A stretch of 43,053 nucleotides of DNA from Bacillus sp. MUM 116 (GTDB taxonomy: Bacteria; Bacillota; Bacilli; Bacillales; Cytobacillaceae), in the NCBI RefSeq assembly GCF_001866655.1, contig NZ_MLYR01000043.1:1-43053 (forward strand). Direction: 5' to 3'. This document shows positions 42,882-43,053 of the stretch, one piece after another; position 1 is the stretch's first letter; each line of letters begins with the position of its first letter. The notes beneath the pieces are model-generated. The model saw only the letters and a program-made list of their open reading frames with translations. It did no database searches and was not told where the DNA came from. A program made the position numbers and the translations under genes.

Positions 42882-42908
42882 ATAAAAGGACTAGTGTCCG
42901 TCCCTCCC
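42882..42908 (-). promoter_or_regulatory. nusG ribosome binding site separated from the ATG by a hairpin
   Basis: GGGAGGG (42902-42908) is 20 nt from the ATG. The intervening GGAC-ACTA-GTCC (42888-42899) can fold into a 12-nt hairpin. If folded out, the effective spacing is 8 nt, the optimum. No other Shine-Dalgarno sequence is present near the start. Confidence 0.6.
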
Positions 42909-42920
42909 TGTATTTTTTTA

Positions 42921-43053
42921 AGAAAATCGCAAGCGCCTTGGTCAGCCCCGACAATTGCTTGCTGGCCATACGGTGAATTCGGTTTTTGACTTCATCGTCT
43001 GGACCGAAGCGACCTAGGAAAAAAGCAGTTCATTTTTTCCCTCGAGGGGCTAG
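42921..43053. repeat. Dispersed intergenic repeat, copy B (cut by window end)
   Basis: It matches 4285-4433 in the same orientation: AAGCGCCTTGGTCAGCCCCG at the left, GGACCGAAGCGACCTAGG in the middle and GAGGGGCTAG at the right edge, where the window ends. The GGAAAAAA...TTTTTTCC hairpin is kept. It lies immediately upstream of nusG, where secE would be expected next, so it probably sits inside the secE-nusG transcript. Confidence 0.85.

Overview
The window reads as a piece of the chromosome of an aerobic, spore-forming Bacillaceae species, Bacillus or Neobacillus-like. It is given in the reverse of the usual orientation, so nearly all genes lie on the minus strand. The order is that of the Bacillus subtilis ribosomal protein supercluster: nusG-rplKA-rplJL-rsmC-rpoBC-rplGB-rpsLG-fusA-tuf-S10-spc-alpha-ecfA1A2T-truA-rplM-rpsI, then a sporulation block (ybaK, cwlD, salA, gerD, kbaA, pdaB), then an rrn operon. 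Sporulation genes, a Firmicute L10 leader, zinc-type S14 and the 16S 5' end all agree. The species cannot be fixed from this sequence.

Layout from left to right. 1-400: 5' end of a 16S rRNA gene with two tandem consensus promoters. 417-5710: a small conserved ORF and the sporulation/germination block, with sigma-E-like and sigma-G-like promoters in front of pdaB and gerD. 5720-7200: the only clearly accessory region. It holds a MerR-type/DUF3967 regulator, a decayed second copy of it, two copies of a 19-bp operator-like sequence and a Noc-like box. 7267-11606: rpsI, rplM, truA and the ECF transporter module. 11969-26160: the alpha, spc and S10 clusters, about 28 intact genes. 26663-31391: the str operon. 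31538-38836: rpoC and rpoB. 39080-42881: rsmC, the L7/L12-L10 and L1-L11 operons, and nusG. The right edge is a dispersed repeat between nusG and what should be secE.

The genes jointly build the translation and transcription machinery. Regulation visible in the DNA includes an L10 leader with its terminator, an L13-type leader, two L1-binding-site look-alikes, and sigma-A promoters in front of rrn, rplM, rpsJ, rplGB, rpoB, rplJ and rplK.

The most notable departures from the standard cluster are these. (1) map and the small KOW-protein gene normally found between adk and infA survive only as short decayed remnants. (2) The DUF3967 regulator and its degenerate twin sit between ybaK and rpsI. 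(3) A 150-bp dispersed repeat occurs twice. (4) A predicted hairpin lies between the nusG Shine-Dalgarno sequence and its start codon. I see no defence system, CRISPR array, prophage or transposase, and no clearly new multi-gene system.
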